Source of the DNA: Nanobdellota archaeon
Lineage (GTDB): Archaea > Nanobdellota > Nanobdellia > Woesearchaeales > JAGLGH01
Assembly (NCBI GenBank): GCA_023144115.1
Contig: JAGLGH010000037.1
Location: forward strand, 1-10,654
Direction: 5' to 3'
DNA length: 10,654 bases
The notes beneath the pieces were generated by a model. The model saw only the letters and a program-made list of their open reading frames with translations. It searched no databases and was not told where the DNA came from. Made by a program: the position numbers and the translations under genes. This document shows, in pieces, positions 1 through 6,583 of the stretch (the stretch's first letter is position 1; every line of letters starts with the position of its first letter).

Positions 1-17
1 TTTTTTTCCTTTTTTTG
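1..17 (+). terminator. Oligo-T tracts at the left edge, possible end of a rightward gene outside the window
   Basis: Two runs of seven and seven T separated by CC lie at 1-7 and 11-17 on the + strand. Archaeal transcription commonly stops at such tracts. They sit beyond the stop codon of the leftward regulator gene, where they read as A-runs in that gene's direction. They would therefore end a converging rightward gene lying left of the window. The assignment is an inference, since that gene is not visible. Confidence 0.3.
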
Positions 18-34
18 CCATGGGCGATGCTTCT

Positions 35-1015
35 TTATAAATTTTGAACTATGTTTAGTTCGCCTTTCAATTCTTTAGTTAAATATACAGAATCTATGTT
101 TTTAATTATATTTCCAAACTGCTCTTTAATCATTCTAATTAACAGGTTATACTCCTTAAAATTGTCAATTTCAATGTCTAATTCCACATCCCATTCGCCT
201 ATTGTTTTAATGTAGTAACAAATACTTGGATTTAGCTTACAAAAATCTTTAAATTGTTTTTCTTTATCTGGGCTGATATTTTGAAAATAAATTATTGCTT
301 TAAAATTTTCTTTCTTTATTTTACTTAAATCTAAGATTGGCCTATAACCAAGAATAATCTGTTTCTTCTCCATTAATTTTATTTTTGAAATAATTGTCTT
401 AGGTGTTGAATTTACTTTTTCGCAAATTTCTGAAATGTGTATTCTTGAATTCTCAGCAATAACCTTGAGTATTTTTTTACTCAAATCATCAATTTCTTCA
501 TCTTTTGGAATTCCACCCCAAAAAGCAGCCTGATATTTTTCATTTGTAAGATAGTCTTTTCTGTAAATATCAACATAAACTGAGTTGCTGATATGCCTGG
601 ATATTACATTTGAACTATATTTTCCATTAAATTCTGAAAGAAAATCATTGAATTCCACGATATTTAAAACATATACTCCAATAATTAAATCATAATTTCC
701 ATCACATCTTGCTAACCAGAAAACTTTTTTATGCCCTATTAAGAATTGAAATAATTCTTTTTCTTTTGTATCAATTAAATTTTGAAATTTAATGTATAGC
801 TTGTATATTATATATCCAAACTTTGCTGGATTTACCATAGTGGTAAAACTTTTTATTACCTTTGTATCAATTAATCTTTTTAATCTATATTTCACAATTT
901 CTCTAGAAACTCTTAGTTTCTTTGCTAGTTGAGTGATTGGGGTCTTTGCATTTTTATCCAATTCAGATAATAGTTTTATATCAATATTATCTAATTTTAA
1001 GTGGTTATGCCTCAT
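35..1015 (-). CDS. Tandem Lrp/AsnC-family transcriptional regulator (two HTH-effector modules)
   Basis: This is a 326-residue DNA-binding regulator. The usual Lrp/AsnC protein is about 150 residues with one N-terminal winged HTH and one RAM effector domain. Here the pattern occurs twice. Module 1 has an HTH at about residues 8-55 (LDNIDIKLLSELDKNAKT, then AKKLRVSREIVKYRLKRL) and an effector-like region to about 150. Module 2 has an HTH at about 175-225 (LSKKILKVIAENSRIHISE) and an effector-like region to about 315. The ATG at 1013-1015 fits: a TATA-like palindrome at 1038-1047 would place transcription start about at the ATG, so the mRNA is probably leaderless. The gene is divergent from the radical SAM operon, which it probably controls along with itself. 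The ligand cannot be told; the family often senses amino acids or related small molecules. Family call firm, target inferred. Confidence 0.9.
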   Translation of the reverse strand: MRHNHLKLDNIDIKLLSELDKNAKTPITQLAKKLRVSREIVKYRLKRLIDTKVIKSFTTMVNPAKFGYIIYKLYIKFQNLIDTKEKELFQFLIGHKKVFWLARCDGNYDLIIGVYVLNIVEFNDFLSEFNGKYSSNVISRHISNSVYVDIYRKDYLTNEKYQAAFWGGIPKDEEIDDLSKKILKVIAENSRIHISEICEKVNSTPKTIISKIKLMEKKQIILGYRPILDLSKIKKENFKAIIYFQNISPDKEKQFKDFCKLNPSICYYIKTIGEWDVELDIEIDNFKEYNLLIRMIKEQFGNIIKNIDSVYLTKELKGELNIVQNL

Positions 1016-1018
1016 TTA

Positions 1019-1066
1019 TTAACCAAAATTGGAATTTATTTATAAATCTTATCTTTTATTGGTTAA
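1019..1066. promoter_or_regulatory. Inverted repeat TTAACCAA / TTGGTTAA flanking a TATA box, candidate operator
   Basis: TTAACCAA at 1019-1026 and its exact reverse complement TTGGTTAA at 1059-1066 are 32 bases apart. They bracket the TATA-like ATTTATAAAT at 1038-1047. One arm lies between that box and the regulator's start and the other just upstream of it. A dimeric or tetrameric regulator bound to both arms would block TBP/TFB. Lrp-family proteins commonly autoregulate from such sites, so the divergent regulator is the natural candidate. That it binds here is an inference. Confidence 0.5.
1038..1047 (-). promoter_or_regulatory. TATA-like box for the Lrp-family regulator gene
   Basis: ATTTATAAAT is a perfect 10-base palindrome centred near 1042. 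On the minus strand its centre is about 26 bases before the regulator's ATG at 1015. This is the standard archaeal TATA-to-start distance and implies a leaderless or nearly leaderless transcript. No Shine-Dalgarno-like sequence lies between. Confidence 0.5.
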
Positions 1067-1104
1067 ATATGGGTAGGGAAATATGATATACTAAATGGGT
1101 ATTC

Positions 1105-1112
1105 TTTATAAT
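1105..1112 (+). promoter_or_regulatory. TATA-like box for the radical SAM operon
   Basis: TTTATAAT is centred about 22 bases before the ATG at 1130, so transcription would begin at or within a few bases of the start codon. The stretch just before the ATG (AAAAAGTAGTAAA) has no purine-rich ribosome site, consistent with a leaderless first gene. Genes two and three have short purine-rich or overlapping starts, as expected inside an operon. Confidence 0.4.
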
Positions 1113-1129
1113 AATTAAAAAGTAGTAAA

Positions 1130-2161
1130 ATGGAAAAACCAACTAAAATCAAAGGACTTCATGATGTTGATGTGAGTAAAGTGCCAACAGGTCAAATAAG
1201 ATATATTGATGTCTATTTTGGAGGTCAATGTAATCTTGAGTGTTTATACTGTTTTACAGATCATAAAAAAGGAAGACTTACTACAGAAGATAGAAAAGAT
1301 CTATTATGTCAAGCTAGAGAACTTGGAGCAGAGACATTTGTATGCACAGGAGCAGGAGAACCAATGCTTGATAAGGGGTTTAGGGCTATCATCAGGCATG
1401 CTTACAATCTTGGAATGACCAGTGTCATCTATACTAATGGCAATTATATTACAGAAGATCTTGCAAATTTTATGTATAATAACAACGTGTCTCCTTTAGT
1501 AAAACTAGAGTCTCTTAATCCTGGTATACATGATAAAATAACAAAGGTCTCAGGGTCTCAAAAAAATGCAATAAAGGGCATAGATAATCTTTTGAAAGCT
1601 GGTTATGGAACTATTATTGAAGGAATTACAAGAGTTGGAGTTGCTGGAGTATACACTAGATTAAATATTGATAGAATTTCTGATTTAAAAGATTATTGTG
1701 ATTCTAAAGGAATTTTGTTCATGGCTGATGAATTAGGATTGGAAAAAGCTGCCTTAAATAATAGCCATGAATTGTTTGTTGAAAAAGAAAGAATTGACCG
1801 AATAAAATCAAAATTAGGAATAGTAGAATCAGGTATTGGTTCAACACATAATTCTAATGAAACAACCTGCAATTTTGCAGACTATGGATTAAGGATAGAT
1901 CAGGATGGAAATGTCTCTTATTGCACAATGCAGGATTTAGGAAGAATTGTTGGAAATGTGCTTGATGAGGGCCTTGAAAGAATAATCAAAAGTGTAAGGA
2001 TAGCAAAACTTGTTGCAATTAGAGAAAAAATAAAAATAATTAATCAAGTCAATACAGCATTAGCTAGAGCAAGAACTGGATATTCCATTAGTTTTCCAAT
2101 AGGTACATGCCTGTTTAAAGCAGGAGATAATCTGGAAGTAAATAAAATAGTGGAAAAATGA
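1130..2161 (+). CDS. Radical SAM enzyme with a twitch-type auxiliary cluster motif
   Basis: This 343-residue enzyme should reductively cleave SAM at a [4Fe-4S] cluster to start radical chemistry. The cluster motif is C34-x3-C38-x2-C41 (QCNLECLYCF). It is followed by the SAM-contact motif GAGEP at 74-78 and a TNGN strand near 102-105. The C-terminal part has C247-x12-G-x4-C265 and a later C327. This matches the reduced SPASM, or twitch, pattern that in MoaA- and BtrN-like enzymes binds one auxiliary Fe-S cluster. Such enzymes often act on peptides, nucleotides or sugars; the substrate here is unknown. It is the first gene of a three-gene operon, and its stop overlaps the methyltransferase start by four bases (ATGA). 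The ATG at 1130 is favoured by the TATA-like box at 1105. Fold certain, reaction unknown. Confidence 0.85.
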   Translation: MEKPTKIKGLHDVDVSKVPTGQIRYIDVYFGGQCNLECLYCFTDHKKGRLTTEDRKDLLCQARELGAETFVCTGAGEPMLDKGFRAIIRHAYNLGMTSVIYTNGNYITEDLANFMYNNNVSPLVKLESLNPGIHDKITKVSGSQKNAIKGIDNLLKAGYGTIIEGITRVGVAGVYTRLNIDRISDLKDYCDSKGILFMADELGLEKAALNNSHELFVEKERIDRIKSKLGIVESGIGSTHNSNETTCNFADYGLRIDQDGNVSYCTMQDLGRIVGNVLDEGLERIIKSVRIAKLVAIREKIKIINQVNTALARARTGYSISFPIGTCLFKAGDNLEVNKIVEK

Positions 2162-2832
2162 CTAATTATACTGATGACCCTGATTTGTATGATAATCGCA
2201 TGAGATTAATGAGTATTGACTCTAGCGGAGATTCTGATTTAATTCAATGTATCAAAAATCTGAATCCAATAAATTTATACGAAGTAGGTTGCGGGACAGG
2301 AATCTTAACACAAAAAGTTGCAAAGCTAAATTTTGAATTGATAGCTTCAGACGTAAATCCCTCTTTCTTGATACAGTCAAAAAAAAGATGTAGCAATGTT
2401 CAGTTTAAATTGCATGATGCTGTCGAGACGCCAATTGATGAAAATATTGATGTTGTTTTTTGCAGATTTGTATATCATCATATAAAAAATGAAGATAAAG
2501 TAAAATTCTTGAGAAATTTAGGTAATGCCAGGAATATTGTAATATTAGATTATTTTATTCCTGAGGGAGATACTGGATTAAGAATATTTCATGATTATAG
2601 GTTAAATATTTTTCAAGGGAATGATAACTTAATTAATCTTGAAAAAGATACAATGCATTTGGCATTTAAGAAAGAAGGGGAATTTAAAGTTTCTCTTAAT
2701 GAATTCTATGAACATTTAAGAAAGTCTGGATTAACAATAAAGTATCATAAATTAATAGAACCTCAAGAAATAGGTAATCCTGAATTATTAGGAATGCATC
2801 TTTTTGTTTTAGGGGGAAAGAAAAATGTATAA
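2158..2832 (+). CDS. Class I SAM-dependent methyltransferase
   Basis: The protein has 224 residues and the Rossmann-type methyltransferase fold. Motif I is E42-VGCGTG-48, the glycine-rich SAM loop. The acidic end of strand 2 is D65 (ASDVNP), which usually holds the SAM ribose. A later FCRFVYHHI segment fits motif IV and the loop after it. This resembles the small-molecule methyltransferase groups (Methyltransf_11/25-like) more than DNA or rRNA methylases, but the acceptor cannot be read. The start overlaps the upstream stop by four bases, and the 3' end overlaps the next gene by eight. Translation of all three genes is therefore probably coupled. In this setting it likely tailors the product or an intermediate of the two radical SAM enzymes; that role is an inference. 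Confidence 0.85.
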   Translation: MTNYTDDPDLYDNRMRLMSIDSSGDSDLIQCIKNLNPINLYEVGCGTGILTQKVAKLNFELIASDVNPSFLIQSKKRCSNVQFKLHDAVETPIDENIDVVFCRFVYHHIKNEDKVKFLRNLGNARNIVILDYFIPEGDTGLRIFHDYRLNIFQGNDNLINLEKDTMHLAFKKEGEFKVSLNEFYEHLRKSGLTIKYHKLIEPQEIGNPELLGMHLFVLGGKKNV

Positions 2833-4393
2833 TCCTAAGATTATTCTAATAGGAGAAAGATTGAAAAATAGAACTTTTAACGGCGCAAATAAAGCTTTGC
2901 CTATCTTATCATCTGCACTTGACAATGCAGGATTTCAAAATGTTCTTCAGATAGATTTAGAAAATCCAAAATATACAATTGAAGATGTTTTGAGGGAAAC
3001 TAGAGATGCTGACTTTATAGGCATTTCAGGATTGTCAACACAACTTAATGATATTGATAAACATACTGCTCAAATTTATAAATCTCTTAGAAATAAGAAA
3101 ACACCAATCATTGTGGGAGGATATGCAGCAAAAGGTGTAAAAGATGTTGCAGTTGAATCTCCACAAATCACAGCATTTTTCAATGGTGAAGGAGAAAAAG
3201 GAATTGTGGAGATTGCACAAAGTGTTGCTAAAGAAACTTTTGAAGAAGACAAGTCTTCTATTTCAGGCTTATGTTATGTAGATTCGAACGGAGTTTATCA
3301 TAAATCAATTGCAGAAAGAATCAGAGATCTAGATTGTGATCAGCATTTTAATTTTCAACATATTTCTTACATTCATGATATAGATATTTTTGCTGATAAA
3401 AATGGGAAACTCCTTAAGACAGCGCAGTTATTTACTCAGAGAGGCTGTGCATTCAGATGTGGATATTGCAATAAAAGCAGAGAAGAAAATTTTGTTGTTC
3501 ACGTGAGTCCTAAGAGTTTAGAAAAACAGGTTAAAAGTCTTGTTGAAAAAGGTTTTGAAGCAGTGTATTTGGATGATGACACAGCAACAATAAACCAAAA
3601 GAGATTCAGGAACAATATTGAAATGATTGCAAAGTATGGATTAAAGATTGGACTGAATACAAGAATTGACATTGAAGCTGAAAGAATAAGAAAAGGGGAT
3701 AGTGATATTAGATTTGCAAAAGAACATGGGGTTGTATATGAGTTTTTTGGAGTTGAACATACTGATCCTGATGTTTTGATAGCAGTTGGGAAATTCAATG
3801 GATTGCGACAAAGGAAAAAAGCAAAACAATATGCAGATGATGTAAAATTAGTCTTTAATGAAATGGAAAAGCATGGTTTGCCAAGCAGCTATTTTTTAAT
3901 TTTAGGGTTACCAAAATTAGATGGAGAAAATTACAGAGCCACAACAATTGATGAAGATAAAGAAGCTATTAAGTTTGCACTAAAAAAATGTAATCCAGAT
4001 TATCTCAATTTTAACATATTAAGATTTATGCCTGGAAGTATTGCTGCAGATAGTATTGGTAAAAACCACCCTTTTTATTGTGTCAGGTCAACTGGAGAGA
4101 ATCCTGTCACAGGATTATATTTTCTAAGTAGATTAAATTCAAAAAGACAAAAATATAATTCAATTTATAAGTGCTTTGAATCACTTACGCCAGACCAACC
4201 AAGAAGTACTGCTATAACCCCTGAAAGAGCTTATGATACTTTAAGATACACAATTGATTTAATTAATCAAAGAATTGATGAATGCAAAAAGCCTACTAAA
4301 TTATTTCTGGATCAAGGTATTTTAGATAAAGGATTAATTGCTCAAAGCTTAGAAGGAAAATATAATATTGCACAATTTGATTATTTTGGATAA
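2825..4393 (+). CDS. B12-binding-type radical SAM enzyme (class B-like)
   Basis: This 522-residue protein has a cobalamin-binding-like Rossmann domain at about residues 1-140. Its strands and loops include ADFIGISGLS, PIIVGGYAA and FFNGEGEKG. A linker of the usual type follows (ISGLCYVDSNG, then a RDLD turn). The radical SAM core carries C208-x3-C212-x2-C215 (GCAFRCGYCNK). Further core strands are VYLDDDTA, FFGVEHTD and FLILGLPK. The tail of about 130 residues is unassigned. I do not see the DxHxxG motif that supplies the lower cobalt ligand, but many class B enzymes lack it. Members often methylate unactivated carbons or rearrange rings. The start follows AGGGGGAAAG and lies inside the methyltransferase's last codons. 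It is the last gene of the operon. Substrate unknown. Confidence 0.85.
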   Translation: MYNPKIILIGERLKNRTFNGANKALPILSSALDNAGFQNVLQIDLENPKYTIEDVLRETRDADFIGISGLSTQLNDIDKHTAQIYKSLRNKKTPIIVGGYAAKGVKDVAVESPQITAFFNGEGEKGIVEIAQSVAKETFEEDKSSISGLCYVDSNGVYHKSIAERIRDLDCDQHFNFQHISYIHDIDIFADKNGKLLKTAQLFTQRGCAFRCGYCNKSREENFVVHVSPKSLEKQVKSLVEKGFEAVYLDDDTATINQKRFRNNIEMIAKYGLKIGLNTRIDIEAERIRKGDSDIRFAKEHGVVYEFFGVEHTDPDVLIAVGKFNGLRQRKKAKQYADDVKLVFNEMEKHGLPSSYFLILGLPKLDGENYRATTIDEDKEAIKFALKKCNPDYLNFNILRFMPGSIAADSIGKNHPFYCVRSTGENPVTGLYFLSRLNSKRQKYNSIYKCFESLTPDQPRSTAITPERAYDTLRYTIDLINQRIDECKKPTKLFLDQGILDKGLIAQSLEGKYNIAQFDYFG

Positions 4394-4423
4394 ATATAAA
4401 TTGCCCATTCCAAAATATAATCA
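4378..4423 (+). terminator. Inverted repeat across the last stop codon of the radical SAM operon
   Basis: TGATTATTTTGGA at 4378-4390 pairs with TCCAAAATATAATCA at 4409-4423, with a two-base bulge and an 18-base loop that begins with the TAA stop. A smaller AGGG/CCCT pair lies at 4425-4438, and a T-rich tract (TTCTTTTTTCTC) at 4471-4482. Together these look like a 3' end or RNA-stability structure. Archaea do not need hairpins for termination, so the T tract may be the actual stop. Confidence 0.45.
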
Positions 4424-4519
4424 CAGGGTATTATCCCTAGAATCACATTTATCAAAAAAATATTGTACCATTCTTTTTTCTCGTAATTCTCCTCTCTATA
4501 ATTCTATTTTAATACTTGA

Positions 4520-4527
4520 TTTATAAT
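4520..4527 (+). promoter_or_regulatory. Upstream candidate TATA box for the cyclohydrolase-like operon
   Basis: TTTATAAT would start transcription near 4550, giving a leader of about 58 bases with two inverted repeats. It competes with the closer box at 4577-4584, which would give a leaderless mRNA. Sequence alone does not decide between them. There is no clear ribosome site before the ATG at 4608, which slightly favours the closer box. Confidence 0.3.
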
Positions 4528-4560
4528 GTTTTTCTTTACTCATTTTAAACAGTAGACAAT

Positions 4561-4576
4561 AATTAGACACCTAATT
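4561..4576. promoter_or_regulatory. AATTAG-ACAC-CTAATT dyad, candidate operator
   Basis: AATTAG at 4561-4566 and CTAATT at 4571-4576 form a perfect 6-bp dyad around ACAC. It sits directly upstream of the TATA-like TTGTTATAC at 4577, where TFB would contact DNA, so a dimeric repressor there could block initiation. If transcription starts further upstream it would instead be a weak RNA hairpin. I do not recognise it as a known operator. Confidence 0.35.
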
Positions 4577-4584
4577 TTGTTATA
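4577..4584 (+). promoter_or_regulatory. Proximal candidate TATA box for the cyclohydrolase-like operon
   Basis: The TTGTTATA segment (followed by C) is centred about 26 bases before the ATG at 4608. This is the distance expected for a leaderless archaeal transcript. Under this reading the dyads at 4561-4576 and 4583-4650 act as DNA sites rather than RNA structures. Confidence 0.3.
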
Positions 4585-4650
4585 CTGCCCTGCACCTCCT
4601 GTACAGCATGGCAATGTGCAAACAAGCAATTAAGCAGGAGTTAGGCAGTA
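4583..4650 (+). repeat. Long inverted repeat with the start codon in its loop
   Basis: TACTGCC (4583-4589) pairs with GGCAGTA (4644-4650), and CTCCTG (4596-4601) pairs with CAGGAG (4635-4640). That is 13 base pairs with an asymmetric internal loop and a 33-base terminal loop. The ATG at 4608 lies in that loop, and the right arm lies inside the coding region. The left arm includes CACCTCCT, which matches the 3' end of archaeal 16S rRNA. It could be a translational control structure or a spaced protein-binding site. It does not resemble the FMN riboswitch consensus. Confidence 0.4.
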
Positions 4651-5249
4651 TAAGAATCACTGAAAAGATTCTTGATGTGCCTCTGAAAAATCATATCGGA
4701 TCGTTTAAGGTTGGAGCTTATTCAATATTTATCAATGGCACAAAAGAAGATATAATGATTTTATACAAATCCATTGAACATAAAACTGTAAATCTGAGGA
4801 TTAATTCTGCTTGTTTTTCCGGGGATATCTTTCGTGATTTGAGATGCGACTGCAACTGGCAATTGCAGGAAGCGATGAAGTACATCCATGAGAATAACAA
4901 TGGCCTGATAATTTATTTTATGAATCATGACGGCAGAGGAGCAGGGATTGTTAATAAATTAAGAACTTATATCCTGATGGACTTGGGTCTTACAACCTTC
5001 AATGCCTTCAAAGAGCTTGGGCTTAATCCTGATTCTCGGGATTACACTTCTGCTGCTGTGATACTGCGCGACCTTGGCATATCCAGTGTTAACTTACTTA
5101 CAAATAATCCTAAAAAGATTCAGGCACTTGTTGAATCAGGATTCCATGTGAAAAAAAGGATTCCCATAGTTTCTCAGGAAGAATCACTTCAGGATTATCT
5201 TCTTTCAAAAAGTAATGAGATGGGGCACTTAGTGGGGGAGATTAAATGA
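4608..5249 (+). CDS. GTP cyclohydrolase II-like protein, divergent substrate site
   Basis: This 213-residue protein aligns across the GTP cyclohydrolase II (RibA) family, which opens the GTP ring in riboflavin synthesis. The three zinc cysteines are present (C69, C80, C82, in LRCDC). So are the catalytic pair D142 and R144 (PDSRDY), the active-site tyrosine Y121, and LTNNPKK with T165 and K170. Several usually fixed residues differ. The family RVHSEC reads RINSAC here, and the family QEGR loop reads HDGRGAG with one inserted residue. The VEANH segment is FNAFK. Zinc and ring-opening chemistry thus look kept, while base or phosphate recognition may have changed. No other riboflavin gene is nearby, and partners are pyrimidine-type enzymes. 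A URC1-like role on uracil nucleotides is one alternative. Start: ATG 4608, or 4614 six bases later; neither has a clear ribosome site. Confidence 0.75.
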   Translation: MAMCKQAIKQELGSIRITEKILDVPLKNHIGSFKVGAYSIFINGTKEDIMILYKSIEHKTVNLRINSACFSGDIFRDLRCDCNWQLQEAMKYIHENNNGLIIYFMNHDGRGAGIVNKLRTYILMDLGLTTFNAFKELGLNPDSRDYTSAAVILRDLGISSVNLLTNNPKKIQALVESGFHVKKRIPIVSQEESLQDYLLSKSNEMGHLVGEIK

Positions 5250-5944
5250 CTGTTGCAATAGTCACTGGAGGAAGTGGTGGAATAGGTCTTGCAATAATCA
5301 CCAAGCTATTAAAAAACAATATCCACATTATCAATTTTGACAAGGAAAAATGCAGGATAAAGTCTCCTCTGATTGAAAACATAATTGCAGACCTAAGAGT
5401 TGGTAATATTAATACGCTTGTTGAGTCAGTATTTAAAAAATATAAACAGATTGACATTCTGATAAATTCAATTGGCATATATCAAATCAGCAATCTGGAA
5501 AACTTCTCTGAAGATGAACTTGCGATGAATATTGATATTAACCTTGCAATTCCTGCGCAATTTTGCATCTACTGCGCAAGATATATGAAAAAGAAGAATC
5601 ATGGCAAAATTGTCATCATATCTTCTGCTGCAGCTTATGTTGGCAGCAGGGATGTTTCTTATACAATCTCCAAGGCAGGCACGATTGGGCTTGTTAAATC
5701 AATTGCAAGAAATCTCAAAAGCACAAATGCCTGCATATATGGCATAGCTCCAGGAGTGATTGATACTCAGATGTCGCAAAGAATGTCTGAGGATAGAAAA
5801 AATGATCATGTCAAACAAACATTCCAGAATAGGGTTGCAAAACCTGTAGAGGTTGCAGAACTTGTTGATTATTTGATTATGAAGAATACATCATACATGA
5901 GCGGACATATTTTCCATATAAATGGAGGAATATATCTAAACTAA
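5246..5944 (+). CDS. Short-chain dehydrogenase/reductase (SDR), NAD-type
   Basis: This 232-residue classical SDR uses a nicotinamide cofactor to oxidise or reduce a hydroxyl/keto group. The cofactor loop is TGGSGGIG at 7-14. D32 at the end of strand 2 suggests a preference for NAD(H) over NADP(H). The NSIG motif is at 74-77. The catalytic residues are N99, S127, Y139 and K143 (YTISK), followed by the usual APGVIDT segment and C-terminal HINGG. Length is normal for the class. The ATG overlaps the cyclohydrolase-like stop by four bases and follows GGGGGAG, so translation is coupled. Reductases act after GTP cyclohydrolase II in riboflavin synthesis, but those are of a different fold. Here the SDR probably works on the same nucleotide-derived compound as its neighbours. 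Substrate unknown. Confidence 0.85.
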   Translation: MTVAIVTGGSGGIGLAIITKLLKNNIHIINFDKEKCRIKSPLIENIIADLRVGNINTLVESVFKKYKQIDILINSIGIYQISNLENFSEDELAMNIDINLAIPAQFCIYCARYMKKKNHGKIVIISSAAAYVGSRDVSYTISKAGTIGLVKSIARNLKSTNACIYGIAPGVIDTQMSQRMSEDRKNDHVKQTFQNRVAKPVEVAELVDYLIMKNTSYMSGHIFHINGGIYLN

Positions 5945-5959
5945 TGGAGGCAGAGAAGA

Positions 5960-6583
5960 ATGTTAATAGCTTTTTGCGGAATTGATGGTGCTGGCAAGAC
6001 AACTTTGCTGGATAGAGTAGAAAAACAACTGCAAAAAGATAATAAAGTCTTTAGGACAAAACAGCCAACTGACTGGTATAAGCAGGATAGCAGGTTTAAG
6101 AGTTTTATTAGCGGGAATCTGGAAAAAAATAAATTCATTGTAGAAGAACTTGCATTACTTGCTGCTACTGACCGTATAAGGCATATAAACTCAGAGATTA
6201 TGCCAAAGATTGAGCAGGGCTACATTGTCTTGACAGACAGATATGTATTCTCATCATACTCTTACATGATGGCAAGAGGCATTAAAGACCTGAAATGGTT
6301 AATGCAAATCAATAGATTCGCTCCAAATCCTGATCTTACTTTTTACATTGATGTTCCTGCAGAGGTGGCTATAAAAAGGATTCAGGGACGTGATGGAAAA
6401 GCAAGCAAAGAAGAGATGAATATAAGAATAATGAATCAGGTAAGAGAATATTTTTTATCTCAGCCATGGGGAAAGAATCAGAATTGTCATATTATTGACA
6501 ACCAACAATCAATAATAAAAAACAGTGAGTTAATTTTAAATATAATAAAACATTATCAAACAAATTGGAGGACTGAAAAATGA
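5960..6583 (+). CDS. Thymidylate kinase-like nucleoside monophosphate kinase
   Basis: This 207-residue P-loop kinase of the dTMP kinase family transfers phosphate from ATP to a nucleoside monophosphate. The Walker A loop is GIDGAGKTT at 7-15. The D71-R72 pair (ATDR) and the DRY motif at 93-95 with S98 match the nucleotide-binding core, and the LID region is near 143-160. In place of the usual TREP motif, whose arginine helps hold the acceptor, the protein has TKQP at 33-36. That is a conservative change but one at the acceptor site. TGGAGG precedes the ATG by ten bases, and the gene overlaps the decarboxylase start by four. It may be an ordinary tmk, or a kinase for UMP or for the modified monophosphate made by this operon. 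Family firm, substrate open. Confidence 0.75.
   Translation: MLIAFCGIDGAGKTTLLDRVEKQLQKDNKVFRTKQPTDWYKQDSRFKSFISGNLEKNKFIVEELALLAATDRIRHINSEIMPKIEQGYIVLTDRYVFSSYSYMMARGIKDLKWLMQINRFAPNPDLTFYIDVPAEVAIKRIQGRDGKASKEEMNIRIMNQVREYFLSQPWGKNQNCHIIDNQQSIIKNSELILNIIKHYQTNWRTEK

Noticed and set aside
3499..3829. Two leftward open frames opposite the B12-radical SAM gene
   Set aside because: They lie wholly inside the coding region of a strongly conserved enzyme, show no family motif and have no promoter or ribosome site.
4394..4607. Possible small peptide gene or RiPP precursor between the radical SAM and cyclohydrolase-like operons
   Set aside because: The 214 bases are full of stops in frame, with no start preceded by a ribosome site. 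They are explained by the end dyad, a T tract and promoter elements.
4561..4650. FMN riboswitch upstream of the GTP cyclohydrolase II-like gene
   Set aside because: None of the conserved RFN-element blocks are visible, and the region is too short and AT-rich for the multi-stem fold.
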